The notes below the pieces were generated by a model, which saw only the letters and a list, made by a program, of their open reading frames with translations, was not told the DNA's origin and made no database searches. This document shows, piece after piece, positions 13,201-13,412 of a DNA stretch of 13,412 nt. How positions within the stretch are numbered: position 1 is the first letter of the stretch; each line of letters begins with the position of its first letter. The stretch covers positions 1 through 13,412 of the forward strand of contig CALIQN010000061.1 in NCBI GenBank assembly GCA_938044045.1, read 5' to 3'. This DNA is from an uncultured Peptococcaceae bacterium. Lineage in GTDB: Bacteria > Bacillota > Peptococcia > Peptococcales > Peptococcaceae. The position numbers and the translations under genes are program-made.

Positions 13201-13412
13201 TCGGCAAAGTTCGCAAACTTCATAATCTTTTAGACCAAGTCTTGGAGAAACTGGCATATCCCAAGCTTCATGATCTGTGTGTAGAATATCATGTGCTAAA
13301 TGGGAGCAAGGCTTATCCAAGAAGTTTTTGTAGAGACTTTGAATGGATTGATTTTCATGAGAAAAGCGGATAGCAGAACGTTCATCATAAGCATAAAGTT
13401 CTTCACCACGTT
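13198..13412 (-). CDS. [FeFe] hydrogenase, C-terminal end only
   Basis: A minus-strand frame, open from the right edge, encodes 70 residues. They contain YAYDERSAIRFSHENQSIQS and LYKNFLDKPCSHLAHDILHT, the pattern of the small C-terminal domain of group A [FeFe] hydrogenases (usual form: IRKSHEN, IQKLY, FLGKP, SHK.HELLHT). These enzymes catalyse proton reduction or H2 oxidation, often bound to NADH and ferredoxin partners in anaerobes. The catalytic H-cluster Cys residues would lie upstream, outside the window. Odd: after the usual end at LHT there are 24 further residues ending DYEVCELCR, with a Cys-x2-Cys pair. The gene converges on the second UspA gene. Confidence 0.83.
   Translation of the reverse strand, partial: RGEELYAYDERSAIRFSHENQSIQSLYKNFLDKPCSHLAHDILHTDHEAWDMPVSPRLGLKDYEVCELCR

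Overview
The window looks like a chromosomal, mostly housekeeping stretch of an AT-rich, anaerobic member of the Bacillota (Firmicutes). The signs are strong AGGAGG-type ribosome binding sites, sigma-A-like promoters, the order ylxM-ffh-rpsP-khpA-ylqD-rimM-trmD, a zinc-type S18, a class B sortase and the end of an [FeFe] hydrogenase. The YlqD, carboxyspermidine-pathway and hydrogenase genes would fit Negativicutes or Clostridia, but the sequence does not settle the class. I see no rRNA, tRNA, CRISPR array, insertion sequence, prophage or att site.

Layout. (1) 2-550: the 3' part of a class B sortase, open at the left edge. (2) 554-4568: an SRP/ribosome/tRNA-modification operon, from a promoter at about 568-596 that carries a perfect palindrome over its -35 box, through ylxM, ffh, rpsP, khpA, an internal terminator-like hairpin, ylqD, rimM and trmD. 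(3) 4601-6428: folD, an unrecognised soluble protein and a small four-helix membrane protein. (4) 6503-7662: rpsF-ssb-rpsR with a very good extended -10 promoter, a structured leader that probably binds the S6:S18 complex, and a strong terminator. (5) 7591-9584: a membrane-anchored FAD-dependent oxidoreductase, with a promoter that appears to sit inside the end of rpsR. (6) 9616-12503: carboxy(nor)spermidine dehydrogenase, carboxy(nor)spermidine decarboxylase and a universal stress protein, closed by a 19-bp perfect terminator stem. (7) 12504-13200: a second universal stress gene behind a long AT-rich region with two promoter candidates and a 21-bp direct repeat. It converges on (8), the C-terminal end of an [FeFe] hydrogenase on the minus strand, 13198-13412. 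The two share a bidirectional terminator that contains the hydrogenase stop codon.

How the genes fit together: block 2 makes protein-targeting, ribosome-assembly and tRNA-modifying parts. Block 4 makes two ribosomal proteins and the single-strand DNA-binding protein, probably with feedback by S6:S18. Block 6 turns a diamine and aspartate semialdehyde into spermidine or norspermidine by the carboxylated-intermediate route, with a stress protein on the same transcript. Every plus-strand gene reads left to right, and only the hydrogenase is on the minus strand. No gap without a gene exceeds 300 bases; the longest is the 264 bases between the two stress genes.

I did not find a convincing new multi-gene system. 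The points most worth checking are regulatory (operator-like palindrome, S6:S18 leader, hairpin inside an operon, promoter abutting a terminator, repeats before the second stress gene), plus two unrecognised proteins and an unusual C-terminal region on the FAD enzyme.
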